Shown here in pieces: positions 43,173-53,937 of a stretch of DNA of 64,000 bases. The notes below the pieces were generated by a model. It ran no database searches. It had not been told where the DNA came from and worked only from the letters and a program-made list of their open reading frames with translations. How positions within the stretch are numbered: the stretch's first letter is position 1; every line of letters starts with the position of its first letter. The stretch lies in NCBI RefSeq assembly GCF_036826855.1, contig NZ_CP104578.1, positions 5,739,501 to 5,803,500 on the forward strand, read 5' to 3'. Made by a program: the position numbers and the translations under genes. The stretch is from Streptomyces sp. SJL17-4. Its GTDB lineage: Bacteria > Actinomycetota > Actinomycetes > Streptomycetales > Streptomycetaceae.

Positions 43173-43241
43173 TCAGTCCCGGCGGATGACAGACATCCGT
43201 CGGAGTCGGCGCGGCGTCCCCTCCTGTGCGAGGGGTTTTTT
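43173..43241 (+). promoter_or_regulatory. leuS transcription attenuator region
   Basis: After the leader peptide come a 6-bp hairpin (43183-43188 with 43194-43199), a segment (43209-43215) fully complementary to the end of the leader coding region (43163-43169), and the terminator at 43218-43241. These are alternative pairings of the kind expected for ribosome-position-dependent attenuation. Stalling at the leucine codons when charged tRNA-Leu is short would favour leuS transcription. Confidence 0.65.
43218..43241 (+). terminator. Attenuator terminator with U-tract before leuS
   Basis: A 6-bp stem, CCCCTC (43218-43223) with GAGGGG (43230-43235), a 6-nt loop and six T residues (43236-43241). 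A U-tract of this length is rare in streptomycetes and it lies 56 nt before leuS, not after a gene. Confidence 0.85.
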
Positions 43242-43297
43242 CATTTCACGGCAGTCCGTGGCAGTGGGCAGAGACGATCGATGGAGCTTCAAGGACC

Positions 43298-46174
<2,877 letters not shown>

Positions 46175-46196
46175 CCCACATAGGGATTTCCCCTAC

Positions 46197-46235
46197 GGGC
46201 AGGTTGGGGGTTCCGATGGAACCCCTGGCCTGCCC
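46197..46235 (+). terminator. Terminator after leuS
   Basis: An outer 7-bp stem (46197-46203 with 46229-46235) encloses an inner 8-bp stem (46207-46214 with 46218-46225), followed by GTTCCGTTT. Confidence 0.75.
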
Positions 46236-46296
46236 GTTCCGTTTACCGTGGAGGAACCACATCCGTGGGGACGTGACGGACGCCGGAGGGGCACCT

Positions 46297-47040
46297 ATGG
46301 AAGCCGCGATTATCACGATCATGGCGCTGCTCTTCTTGTCCTTCGTGGCGCTGGGGGTCTACGTCACGGTGAAGGCGGTCAAGGCCACCAAGCGCGGCGT
46401 GGACCGCACGATCGACCAGGCCCGGCGCACCGTCGAGGACACCACGCTGCGGGCCAAGAGCTTCGGCCAGGCAGGTACGGCGGGTGAGCTGGCCCGACTG
46501 CGGCTCTCGCTGCGCACCTCGATGCGGGCGACCCAGGAGGCGCTGCAGGCCGGGGTCGGCGAGGACGCCTCGCTGAAGGAGTCGCTGGAGCTGTTCCACC
46601 GGCTCAGCGCGCACGGGCTCGAACTGGACGAGGACCTCAAGCGGATCGAGCGGGAGCCCGACCGGGCCTGGGTGGCGGGGCAGCTTCCCGAACTCACCGC
46701 GCGGACCGAGCGAATCACCAGCTCGGCCGACGCACTGCGCCGCGCCGCCCGGGAGCGGGCCCTCAGGTTCGCCGAGGACGACCTGTCGTCGCTCAGCGCC
46801 CAGATCGACGTCGAGGCGGGTGCGCTGCGGCACTGGACGACGGCGGGTCCGGAGACCACGTCCGGGACGGCTGGGACGTCGGGGACGGCTTCCGGGAGTT
46901 CGGTGCCGGGTGGCCAGGGTGCCGCTTCCGGAAGTTCGGTGCCGGGAGCCGGCGGTGAGCCTTCCGCGATCACGGCGCCCGACCCCCGACTGACCTCCTA
47001 CCCCTGGGAGAAGTCGGCCCGCCCGGAGACCACCACCTGA
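46297..47040 (+). CDS. Membrane-anchored coiled-coil protein (247 aa)
   Basis: ATG 46297 follows GGAGGGG. One N-terminal transmembrane helix (about 4-26, IITIMALLFLSFVALGVYV) leads into a long helical, charged region (about 30-175) likely to form coiled coil, and a G/S/T-rich disordered tail with repeated GSSVPG. The topology places the body in the cytoplasm. It lies between leuS and degV; I know no function. Similar streptomycete proteins exist as hypotheticals. Confidence 0.75.
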   Translation: MEAAIITIMALLFLSFVALGVYVTVKAVKATKRGVDRTIDQARRTVEDTTLRAKSFGQAGTAGELARLRLSLRTSMRATQEALQAGVGEDASLKESLELFHRLSAHGLELDEDLKRIEREPDRAWVAGQLPELTARTERITSSADALRRAARERALRFAEDDLSSLSAQIDVEAGALRHWTTAGPETTSGTAGTSGTASGSSVPGGQGAASGSSVPGAGGEPSAITAPDPRLTSYPWEKSARPETTT

Positions 47041-47172
47041 CGGAACCGCGGACGCGGAAGCCCGGCGGGACGACGGGCGGGACGCCGCAGGGACGGGCAC
47101 TCGGTGCCGTCCCGGCGTTCACGACGGGGGCCGGGCTGCCGTGCGCCGGTCTCGGCGGGTAACCTCCCGCTC

Positions 47173-48018
47173 ATGTCCCGGCATGTCGCGATCGTCACCG
47201 ATTCCACGGCCTACCTGCCACGCCAGACCAGGGAGCGGCACGCCATCACCACGGTCCCGCTGACCGTCGTCATCGGCGACCGCGCCCTCGAGGAGGGCAC
47301 CGAGATCTCGGCCAAGGCGCTCGCCGAGGCCCTGCAGAAGAAGCGGGCCGTCACCACCTCGCGGCCCAGCCCCGAGATCTTCGCCGAGGCCTACCGCGAG
47401 GCCGCGGAGGCCGGGGCGAAGGGCGTCGTCTCCCTTCATCTGTCCGCCGAGGTCTCCGGGACCTACGACGCGGCCGTGCTCGCCGCGAAGGACGCTCCCG
47501 TGCCCGTGCGGGTCGTGGACACCCGCATGATGGGCATGGCCCTGGGTTTCTGCGCCCTCGCGGCGGCCCAGGTCGCCGAGGCCGGCGGATCGCTCGACGA
47601 GGCCGTCGCGGCAGCCGAGAAGCGCGCCGCGGGCACCTCCGCCTTTTTCTACGTCGACACCCTGGACTATCTGCGCCGCGGCGGGCGCATCGGGGCGGCC
47701 CAGGCGCTGCTCGGCTCCGCGCTCGCGGTGAAGCCGCTCCTCGAACTCGACGGCGGACGGATCGAGCTGCGGGAGAAGGTGCGGACGGCCTCGAAGGCCA
47801 TCGCCCGGCTCGAGGAGATCGCCGTGGAGCGGGCCGGTTCCGGCGCCGTCGACATCGCCGTCCACCATCTCTCCGCGCCCGAGCGGGCAGCCGCGCTCGC
47901 CGACCGGCTCGGGAAACGGGTGCCGGGCTTGGCGGAGCTGCACGTCAGCGAGGTGGGAGCGGTCATCGGCGCTCACACGGGACCAGGACTGCTCGCGGTC
48001 GTCGTCTCGCCGCGCTGA
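47173..48018 (+). CDS. DegV-family fatty-acid-binding protein (281 aa)
   Basis: MSRHVAIVTDSTAYLP is the DegV start; TSRPSPEIFAEAY and LHLSAEVSGTYDAA line the lipid-binding cleft in known structures, and YVDTLDYLRRGGRIG is a family signature. In Gram-positive bacteria the related FakB proteins present fatty acids to a kinase; no fakA is visible here. ATG 47173 is used, as upstream residues in the open frame are not family-like. A DnaA box follows the gene. Confidence 0.9.
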   Translation: MSRHVAIVTDSTAYLPRQTRERHAITTVPLTVVIGDRALEEGTEISAKALAEALQKKRAVTTSRPSPEIFAEAYREAAEAGAKGVVSLHLSAEVSGTYDAAVLAAKDAPVPVRVVDTRMMGMALGFCALAAAQVAEAGGSLDEAVAAAEKRAAGTSAFFYVDTLDYLRRGGRIGAAQALLGSALAVKPLLELDGGRIELREKVRTASKAIARLEEIAVERAGSGAVDIAVHHLSAPERAAALADRLGKRVPGLAELHVSEVGAVIGAHTGPGLLAVVVSPR

Positions 48019-48054
48019 TCCGTACGCGGTCCATCCCTCGGGAGAGTGACGGAG

Positions 48055-48063
48055 TTGTCCACA
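48055..48063 (+). promoter_or_regulatory. DnaA box (TTGTCCACA)
   Basis: An exact match to the DnaA 9-mer preferred in Streptomyces, in the degV-comEA gap; a weaker copy (CTGTCCACG) follows about 10 nt later at 48074-48082. Confidence 0.5.
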
Positions 48064-48132
48064 GCGCGGCCCCTGTCCACGGAACGTGGCTGAGCTCCGC
48101 ACAGCCCGCCGGGGATTCCTACCGTCACATGC

Positions 48133-49200
48133 ATGACTCTTCGTACACGCATCGCATCGACGACCTCCGGCGTTCTCGGCACGACGGGTGCTCCGACCAG
48201 CGGTCCCGGCAGGGCGCCGGGCTCCGACGGGAGGAGCCGCCCCGGAGCGCGTGGCGCGGCTCCAGGGCGGGCCAGGAGGCGGACCCGGGTGAGGAGGGTC
48301 GGGACGGTTCCCGAGGCTGTCGTACGGCGGCGAGGGGATGAGCTGTTCCCGGCAGCGGCTGCGGTGGAGGCGGCCGCGGCGGAGGAGGACGCGGTTGCGG
48401 ATCCGGAGGCGGGGGAGCGGGAATCTCCGTCGGGGGTACGCGATCGGGGTTCGCCGTCCGGGGCGCGGGCACGCCTCGCGGGGGTGCTGCGTGACCGGAC
48501 CCCGGTATGGGTACAGACGCGGATCGGGCTCGAACCGAGGGCGCTGGCCGCGCTGACCGTGGTCCTGGTCGTGGCGGCGGGTCTCGCGGGCGGCTACTTC
48601 TGGGCGGGGCGGCCCGAGCCGGTGCGTGCCCCGGAGCTCGTTCGCGCCGCGCCGGTGGCTGCCGCACCCGCCGTACCTGTGGCGCCTGCCACGAGGGCCG
48701 GGCCGGGGGCGGTGCCGGGGCGTGCGGCGGGTGGGGCGCGGGTGATCGTGGACGTCGGGGGCAAGGTGCGCAGGCCCGGGGTGCTGACGCTGCCGGCCGG
48801 CTCGCGGGTGGCGGACGCTCTGCGGGCCGCAGGCGGGGCGAAGCCCGACGCCGATCTCACCGGACTCAACCGGGCCCGTGTGCTGTTCGACGGTGAGCAG
48901 GTTCTGGTCGGGCTGCCGGGGCTGCCGGGGCTGCCGGTCGGTGGCTCCGGCTCCGGCTCCGTCGGCGGATCGGGGGCCGGGGGTGGCTCCGGTGGGGGTG
49001 GGCCGGGGGCGCCGTTGAGCCTCAACACGGCCACGGTCGAGCAGCTCGACACGCTTCCGGGCGTCGGTCCGGTGCTTGCCCGGCACATCGTCGACCATCG
49101 TGCGGAGCACGGCGGCTTCCGGTCGGTCGGGGAACTGCGGGAGGTCAACGGCATCGGTGAGCGACGGTTCGCAGAGCTGGAACGGCTGGTGCGGCCGTGA
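48133..49200 (+). CDS. ComEA-like DNA-binding protein (355 aa)
   Basis: The N-terminal 140 residues are arginine/alanine-rich and probably cytoplasmic. A transmembrane helix (about 138-158, ALAALTVVLVVAAGLAGGYF) anchors the protein. Outside lie a SLBB-type domain (VIVDVGGKVRRPGVLTLPAGSRV) and, after a glycine linker, a helix-hairpin-helix pair (LSLNTATVEQLDTLPGVGPVLARHI; LREVNGIGERRFAEL). In competent bacteria ComEA binds incoming DNA. The stop overlaps the comEC start (GTGA). Natural transformation is not known for Streptomyces, so the present role is uncertain. The start is ATG 48133. Confidence 0.88.
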   Translation: MTLRTRIASTTSGVLGTTGAPTSGPGRAPGSDGRSRPGARGAAPGRARRRTRVRRVGTVPEAVVRRRGDELFPAAAAVEAAAAEEDAVADPEAGERESPSGVRDRGSPSGARARLAGVLRDRTPVWVQTRIGLEPRALAALTVVLVVAAGLAGGYFWAGRPEPVRAPELVRAAPVAAAPAVPVAPATRAGPGAVPGRAAGGARVIVDVGGKVRRPGVLTLPAGSRVADALRAAGGAKPDADLTGLNRARVLFDGEQVLVGLPGLPGLPVGGSGSGSVGGSGAGGGSGGGGPGAPLSLNTATVEQLDTLPGVGPVLARHIVDHRAEHGGFRSVGELREVNGIGERRFAELERLVRP

Positions 49201-51755
49201 GGGCGGACGAGGCGACGGCGGATGAGCGGGGAGCCGGGGCGCCCTCCTGGGAGGAGGGGCCGGCCGATCTCCGGCTCGTGCCGCTCGCGGTGGCGGCCTG
49301 GGTGGCGGCGGCGATCGCGGTGGGGGTCGCCGGGTGGTGGACGGTGGCGGGCGTCGTGGTCTGTCTGCTGGGGGGCGGTCTCCTCCTGACGCCTGTGGCG
49401 GCTCGCTGGTTCGGCGGGACCGCCCGGCCCGATGAGGAGGGGGGCGGGGCCGCAGACGGGCCGACTCGGCCCGCAACCGCCGGGTGGCGGTTGCGGGCGA
49501 CGGCGTTCGCCGGGGTGCTGCTGTGTGCCGCCGCCGGGGCCGCGTCGGCCGGGCTGCACGCGGCGGATCTGCGACGCGGGCCCGTACCGGAGCTGGCGCG
49601 GGAGTACGCGCGGGCCCAGCTGGAGGTGACGGTGACCTCCGATCCCCGGCTCACCCGGCCCCGGGTGCGGGGCAGCGAGACGGTGCCGGTCTCCGTCGTG
49701 CTGGACGGCGAGGTGACCCGCGCCGAGCGGTCGGACGGTACGGTCCACCGGACGAGGGCGCCGGTGCTGCTGATCGTGCCGCCGGGGGAGGGGCGGGCGG
49801 AGTGGATGCGGCTGCTGCCCTCCACGCGGCTGAAGGTCGGTGCCCGCCTCGCGCCGCCCTCGCGTCCCGGCGATCCCTTCGCCGCGGTGCTCAAGGTCAG
49901 TGGTGCGGGACCGCCTCGGATCGTCGGCCCGCCGAGCGCGATACAGCGGACGGCGGGGGAGCTGCGCGCCGGCCTGCGGAGGGCGACCGAAGGCCTTGAC
50001 CCGGACGCGCGGGCCTTGTTGCCCGGCCTGGTCGTCGGGGACACCTCGCGGATCGGGTCCGAGCTGCGGGACGCCTTCGTGGCCACCGATCTCACCCATT
50101 TGCTCGCCGTGTCCGGCAGCAACCTCTCGGTGGTCCTGCTTCTGCTGGTCGGCCGTCCGGGGCGGGCTCATCAGGTGGAGCGCGGGGGGCTCGCGCCGCG
50201 GCTGGGGATGTCGCTACGGGTGACCGCGGTGGCCGGGGGAGCGTTGACACTCGCGTTCGTGGTGGTCTGCCGGCCCGACCCGAGCGTGCTGCGCGCCGCG
50301 GCCTGCGGACTTGTCGTGTTGCTCGCGGTCGGCACCGGTCGGCGGAGATCGCTGATCCCGGCGCTGGCCGCCGCCGTACTGATCCTGGTGCTCTACGACC
50401 CGTGGCTCGCCCGGAGTTACGGATTCCTGCTCTCGGTCCTCGCCACCGGGGCTCTCCTGACGGTGGCCCCGCGGTGGAGCGAGGCGCTGCGGCGGCGTGG
50501 CGTGCCCGGTCGTCTGGCGGAGGCCTTGGCGGCGTCCCTGGCGGCGCAGGCGGTGTGCGCTCCTGTCGTGGTGGTCTTCGCGGCCCGGGTGAGCCTGGTG
50601 GCGATCCCGGCGAATCTGTTCGCCGAGCTCGCGGTGGCGCCCGCGACGGTGTTCGGCTTCGCCACGCTCGCCGTGGCGGCGGTATGGATGCCGGCCGCGG
50701 AGGTGCTGGCCTGGGTGGCGGGATGGCCGGCCGGGTGGATCGCACGGGTGGCTCGTACGGGCGCCGCGCTGCCGGGGGCTGAGCTGAGCTGGCCCGGTGG
50801 GTGGTGGGGCGGGCTCGCTCTCGCCCTGGTGACCGCGGTGGTGGTGCTCGCGGCGCGCAAGCTGCCCTACCGGGGGCCGGTCGCCGGGCTCGTCGTCGTT
50901 CTGCTGCTGCTCGTGGTGGTGCGGCCGGTGCCGCTGACGCGGTGGGCCACCGGATGGCCGCCTCGGGGCTGGGTGTTCGCGATGTGCCAGGTGGGGCAGG
51001 GGGATGCGACGGTCCTCGCGGCGGGCGGGGACGCGGCCGTCGTGGTGGACGCGGGCCCCGATCCCGTACCGGTGGACCGATGTCTGCGGGAACTGGGGGT
51101 GCGCAGGGTGCCGTTGCTGGTGCTGACGCATTTCCACGCGGATCATGTGGCCGGGCTGCCGGGGGTGTTGCGGGGGCGTTCGGTGGGGGCGATCCAGACG
51201 ACGGGCCTTGAGGAGCCGCCGGCCCAGGCGGCGTTCGTACGGCGGACGGCGGCGGCCGCTCGGGTGCCGCTGATCCGTGCGGGGTCGGGGGAGCGGCGCA
51301 GGATCGGGGCGCTGGAGTGGAGTGTGCTCTGGCCGACGGCCGGTGGCGGGGCGGCCGGGGGAGGCCGCGGGGCGGCCGGCTCCGGTGGGGCGAACGATGC
51401 CAGTGTCGCGCTGCACGTGCGGGCCGTCGGCGGGCTGACGTTGCTGTTGCTCGGTGATCTTGAACCGCCGGCCCAGCGGGGACTGCTGCGGGCTCATCCG
51501 GGGCTCGCGCCGGTGGACGTGCTCAAGGTCGCGCACCACGGCTCGGCGCATCAGGACCCGGGGCTGATGGGGGCCGTAAGGCCGCGGCTCGCGCTGGTGT
51601 CGTCGGGGCGTGACAACCCGTACGGGCATCCCTCGCCCCGGACGGTGGAGTCGTTGCGGGCCGGTGGGGCGCGGGTGCTGCGGACGGATCGGGACGGGGC
51701 GATCGCGGTCGTCGGGGCGGGGCCGGGGCTCGTGGCCGTACCGGGGGGAGGGTGA
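49197..51755 (+). CDS. ComEC/Rec2-family membrane protein with metallo-beta-lactamase domain (852 aa)
   Basis: GTG 49197 overlaps the comEA stop. The first 100 residues include two helices; the competence core follows (LLPGLVVGDTSRIGSELRDAFVATDLTHLLAVSGSN, split here from nt about 50020) with many transmembrane segments. The C-terminal third is a metallo-hydrolase domain with THFHADHVAG (near nt 51124), HHGS and SSGRDNPYGHPS motifs, complete in its metal ligands. In competent species the channel carries single-stranded DNA into the cell and the hydrolase domain may degrade the other strand. Confidence 0.9.
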   Translation: MRADEATADERGAGAPSWEEGPADLRLVPLAVAAWVAAAIAVGVAGWWTVAGVVVCLLGGGLLLTPVAARWFGGTARPDEEGGGAADGPTRPATAGWRLRATAFAGVLLCAAAGAASAGLHAADLRRGPVPELAREYARAQLEVTVTSDPRLTRPRVRGSETVPVSVVLDGEVTRAERSDGTVHRTRAPVLLIVPPGEGRAEWMRLLPSTRLKVGARLAPPSRPGDPFAAVLKVSGAGPPRIVGPPSAIQRTAGELRAGLRRATEGLDPDARALLPGLVVGDTSRIGSELRDAFVATDLTHLLAVSGSNLSVVLLLLVGRPGRAHQVERGGLAPRLGMSLRVTAVAGGALTLAFVVVCRPDPSVLRAAACGLVVLLAVGTGRRRSLIPALAAAVLILVLYDPWLARSYGFLLSVLATGALLTVAPRWSEALRRRGVPGRLAEALAASLAAQAVCAPVVVVFAARVSLVAIPANLFAELAVAPATVFGFATLAVAAVWMPAAEVLAWVAGWPAGWIARVARTGAALPGAELSWPGGWWGGLALALVTAVVVLAARKLPYRGPVAGLVVVLLLLVVVRPVPLTRWATGWPPRGWVFAMCQVGQGDATVLAAGGDAAVVVDAGPDPVPVDRCLRELGVRRVPLLVLTHFHADHVAGLPGVLRGRSVGAIQTTGLEEPPAQAAFVRRTAAAARVPLIRAGSGERRRIGALEWSVLWPTAGGGAAGGGRGAAGSGGANDASVALHVRAVGGLTLLLLGDLEPPAQRGLLRAHPGLAPVDVLKVAHHGSAHQDPGLMGAVRPRLALVSSGRDNPYGHPSPRTVESLRAGGARVLRTDRDGAIAVVGAGPGLVAVPGGG

Positions 51756-51776
51756 CCCGCCGATGGAGAGAAACGC

Positions 51777-51805
51777 TTGTAAAGAAGTCTTTCTAAAGAT
51801 ACCTT
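51777..51805 (+). promoter_or_regulatory. Predicted promoter and operator of the HTH-MFS operon (leaderless)
   Basis: TTGTAA (51777-51782), a 17-nt spacer and TACCTT (51800-51805). ATG 51812 is 7 nt downstream, so transcription would start at the A of the start codon; no Shine-Dalgarno is present. The spacer holds an inverted repeat AAAGA-AG-TCTTT (51781-51792) and two TAAAGA direct repeats (51780, 51794), good candidates for autorepressor binding. Confidence 0.65.
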
Positions 51806-51811
51806 TTCATC

Positions 51812-52435
51812 ATGCCGGAGGAGAGTACCGACCAGAAGCGCGAGGGTGAACAGCCCCGCAGTATCCGACTCACCGACCCGCGAGCCCTGCGGGCCTATGC
51901 CCACCCCCTGCGGATGACGCTGGTGGGACTGCTGCGCAGCAGCGGCCCCTTCACCGCCACCCGGGCCGCCGAGCTGACTGGCGAGTCCGTGGCCAGCTGC
52001 TCCTACCACCTGCGGATACTCGCCAAGTACGGGCTCGTGGAGGAGGCGCCGGGCGGCCGGGGACGGGAGAAGCCCTGGCGGGCCACGGCCCAGTACACGG
52101 AGTGGCCGGAGTACAGCGAGGACCCCTCGATCGCCCAGGCGGCCGACGCGCTGAGCGCCGCCGTCGCCGAGCAGTACTTCGAGCGGGTCACCCGGGCCAT
52201 GACGAACCGGCACCGGCTGCCGAGGGAGTGGCAGGAGGCCGAGCAGTTCGGCGACTCGCTGCTCCACCTCACCCATGAGGAGCTGGCCGACCTCGGAGCG
52301 CGTATCGACGCGCTGCTCCGGCCCTATGAGGCCCGGACCTCCGACGCGTCCCTCCGCCCGGAGGGCGCCAGGCCCGTCAGTGTCCTGCGGATCGCCTACC
52401 TGGATCTGGACGTCCCCGACAGCGAGAAGGAGTGA
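51812..52435 (+). CDS. ArsR-like winged-helix transcriptional regulator (207 aa)
   Basis: The winged helix covers about residues 20-95 (ALRAYAHPLRMTLVGLLRSSGPFTATRAAELTGESVASCSYHLRIL, in two parts), of the HTH_20/ArsR type without metal-binding cysteine pairs. The C-terminal half is helical and may bind a ligand or dimerise. ATG 51812 has no ribosome site and fits a leaderless mRNA. The stop is followed 5 nt later by an MFS gene, so it is probably the local repressor of that transporter, acting at the AT-rich repeats upstream of itself. Confidence 0.85.
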   Translation: MPEESTDQKREGEQPRSIRLTDPRALRAYAHPLRMTLVGLLRSSGPFTATRAAELTGESVASCSYHLRILAKYGLVEEAPGGRGREKPWRATAQYTEWPEYSEDPSIAQAADALSAAVAEQYFERVTRAMTNRHRLPREWQEAEQFGDSLLHLTHEELADLGARIDALLRPYEARTSDASLRPEGARPVSVLRIAYLDLDVPDSEKE

Positions 52436-52440
52436 GCGGG

Positions 52441-53724
52441 ATGGCTCTCGTCGAACGCGTACCGGCGCTGCTGCGCGAGCGGACCTTCCGTCGCTACTGG
52501 ACCGGGCAGACCATCTCCCTCGCCGGGGACCAGATATCGCTCATGGCGATCCCCCTCGCCGCCGTCCTCGTCCTCGGCGCCGACGCCGCGGCGATGGGCT
52601 GGCTCAAGGCCGCCGAACTCCTGCCCGCGCTCCTGCTCAACCTGCCGTTCGGTGCCTGGGCGGACCGGCAGGCCAGCCGGAGACGGGCGATGATCGCGGC
52701 CGACATCGGGCGGGCGGCGCTGGTCCTGACCCTTCCCGTGGCCTATCTGCTCGACGTGCTGACACTCACCCAGCTGTACGTGGTGGCCTTCGGGATCGGC
52801 GCGCTCACCGTGCTCTTCGAGGTCTGCAACGCCACCCTCTTCGTGGCGCTCGTGCCCACCGAGCGCTATGTGCAGGCGAACTCGCTGGTGAACGGCAGCC
52901 GTTCGACGGCCTGGCTGGCGGGGCCCGGGATCGGCGGACTGCTCGTGCAGTTCCTCACCGCCCCCTTCGCCCTGGTCGCGGACGCCCTGACCTATCTGGT
53001 GTCGGCCGGGTACCTGGCCCGGATCAAGCCGGTCGAGCCCCCGCCGGCCCCCGTGGTCAAGGGGCACTTCACCGAGGGGCTGCGCTGGGTGGTCCGGGAG
53101 CGCTCGATGCGCGCGCTGTTCGCCGCCTCCGGCACGGTCCAGTTCTTCAACTACATGTTCCACACCCTCTTCGTGCTCTACGCGACCACCGAACTCGGCC
53201 TCGGTGCCGGGCTGCTCGGCCTGATCCTCGGAGCGGGAGCCGTGGGCGGACTCCTCGGGGCGGTCGTCAGCGGGGCGGTCGTCCGGCGGATCGGCATCGG
53301 GGGCTCGCTCCTCGCCGGCTTCCTCGGATTCACCCTGCCCCTGATCCTGATACCCCTGGCCGACGGCCCGCTGCCGCTCGTGGTGTTCGTGCTGTTCGCG
53401 GCGGAGTTCCTCTCCTGCGTCGGCGTGATGATCGTCGACATCGCCGCGGGATCGCTCCAGATGGCGCTGATACCCGACGCCGTGCGGGCCCGGGTCATGG
53501 GCGCCTTCCGGACGCTCAACCACGGCTTCCGTCCGCTCGGCGCGCTCGCCGGCGGTTTCCTCGGCACCGCGATCGGACTGCGCCCGACGCTGTGGATCGC
53601 CACCGTCGGAGCCGTCTTCGCCGTGCTGTGGGTGCTGCCCTCGCCGCTGCCGCGGATGCGGGAACTGCCCTCTCCGAAAGAGGAGTCGGAGCCGGTCGGA
53701 CGGTCGGGGGGCGAGAAGGTTTGA
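52441..53724 (+). CDS. MFS transporter, 12-helix exporter type (427 aa)
   Basis: ATG 52441 has AGGAG 9 nt upstream; a GTG at 52432 overlapping the previous stop is too close to that site. FRRYWTGQTISLAGDQISLMAIPL and ADRQASRRRAMIAADIGRA (loop 2-3 motif) are typical of the DHA3/EntS-like group that exports drugs or siderophores. Two half-domains of six helices are visible. It is coupled to the winged-helix gene, which probably controls it. The substrate is unknown. Confidence 0.88.
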   Translation: MALVERVPALLRERTFRRYWTGQTISLAGDQISLMAIPLAAVLVLGADAAAMGWLKAAELLPALLLNLPFGAWADRQASRRRAMIAADIGRAALVLTLPVAYLLDVLTLTQLYVVAFGIGALTVLFEVCNATLFVALVPTERYVQANSLVNGSRSTAWLAGPGIGGLLVQFLTAPFALVADALTYLVSAGYLARIKPVEPPPAPVVKGHFTEGLRWVVRERSMRALFAASGTVQFFNYMFHTLFVLYATTELGLGAGLLGLILGAGAVGGLLGAVVSGAVVRRIGIGGSLLAGFLGFTLPLILIPLADGPLPLVVFVLFAAEFLSCVGVMIVDIAAGSLQMALIPDAVRARVMGAFRTLNHGFRPLGALAGGFLGTAIGLRPTLWIATVGAVFAVLWVLPSPLPRMRELPSPKEESEPVGRSGGEKV

Positions 53725-53937
53725 GCGGGCAGACCGGCGCGTCGGCGCGGAGCCGATCACGCGGGCCAAGGGTGAGAGCGAGAGCCTGACGTGCTGCCGG
53801 TCGTTCGCGGTGGAATTCCCGATTCGAACCCTCGGTAACGCTTGCTCACCTCGTGACCGGTTTGCGTCGAACGCTCAGGCGGTGATCGAATGCGACTTTG
53901 TTGCATGGTGAACGAGTCGCACGGGGGTGCGTGAAGA

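Noticed and set aside
43051..43241. T-box riboswitch upstream of leuS
   Set aside because: I found no T-box sequence (such as AGGGTGGNACCGCG) in the leader; the short peptide with Leu codons explains the terminator better.
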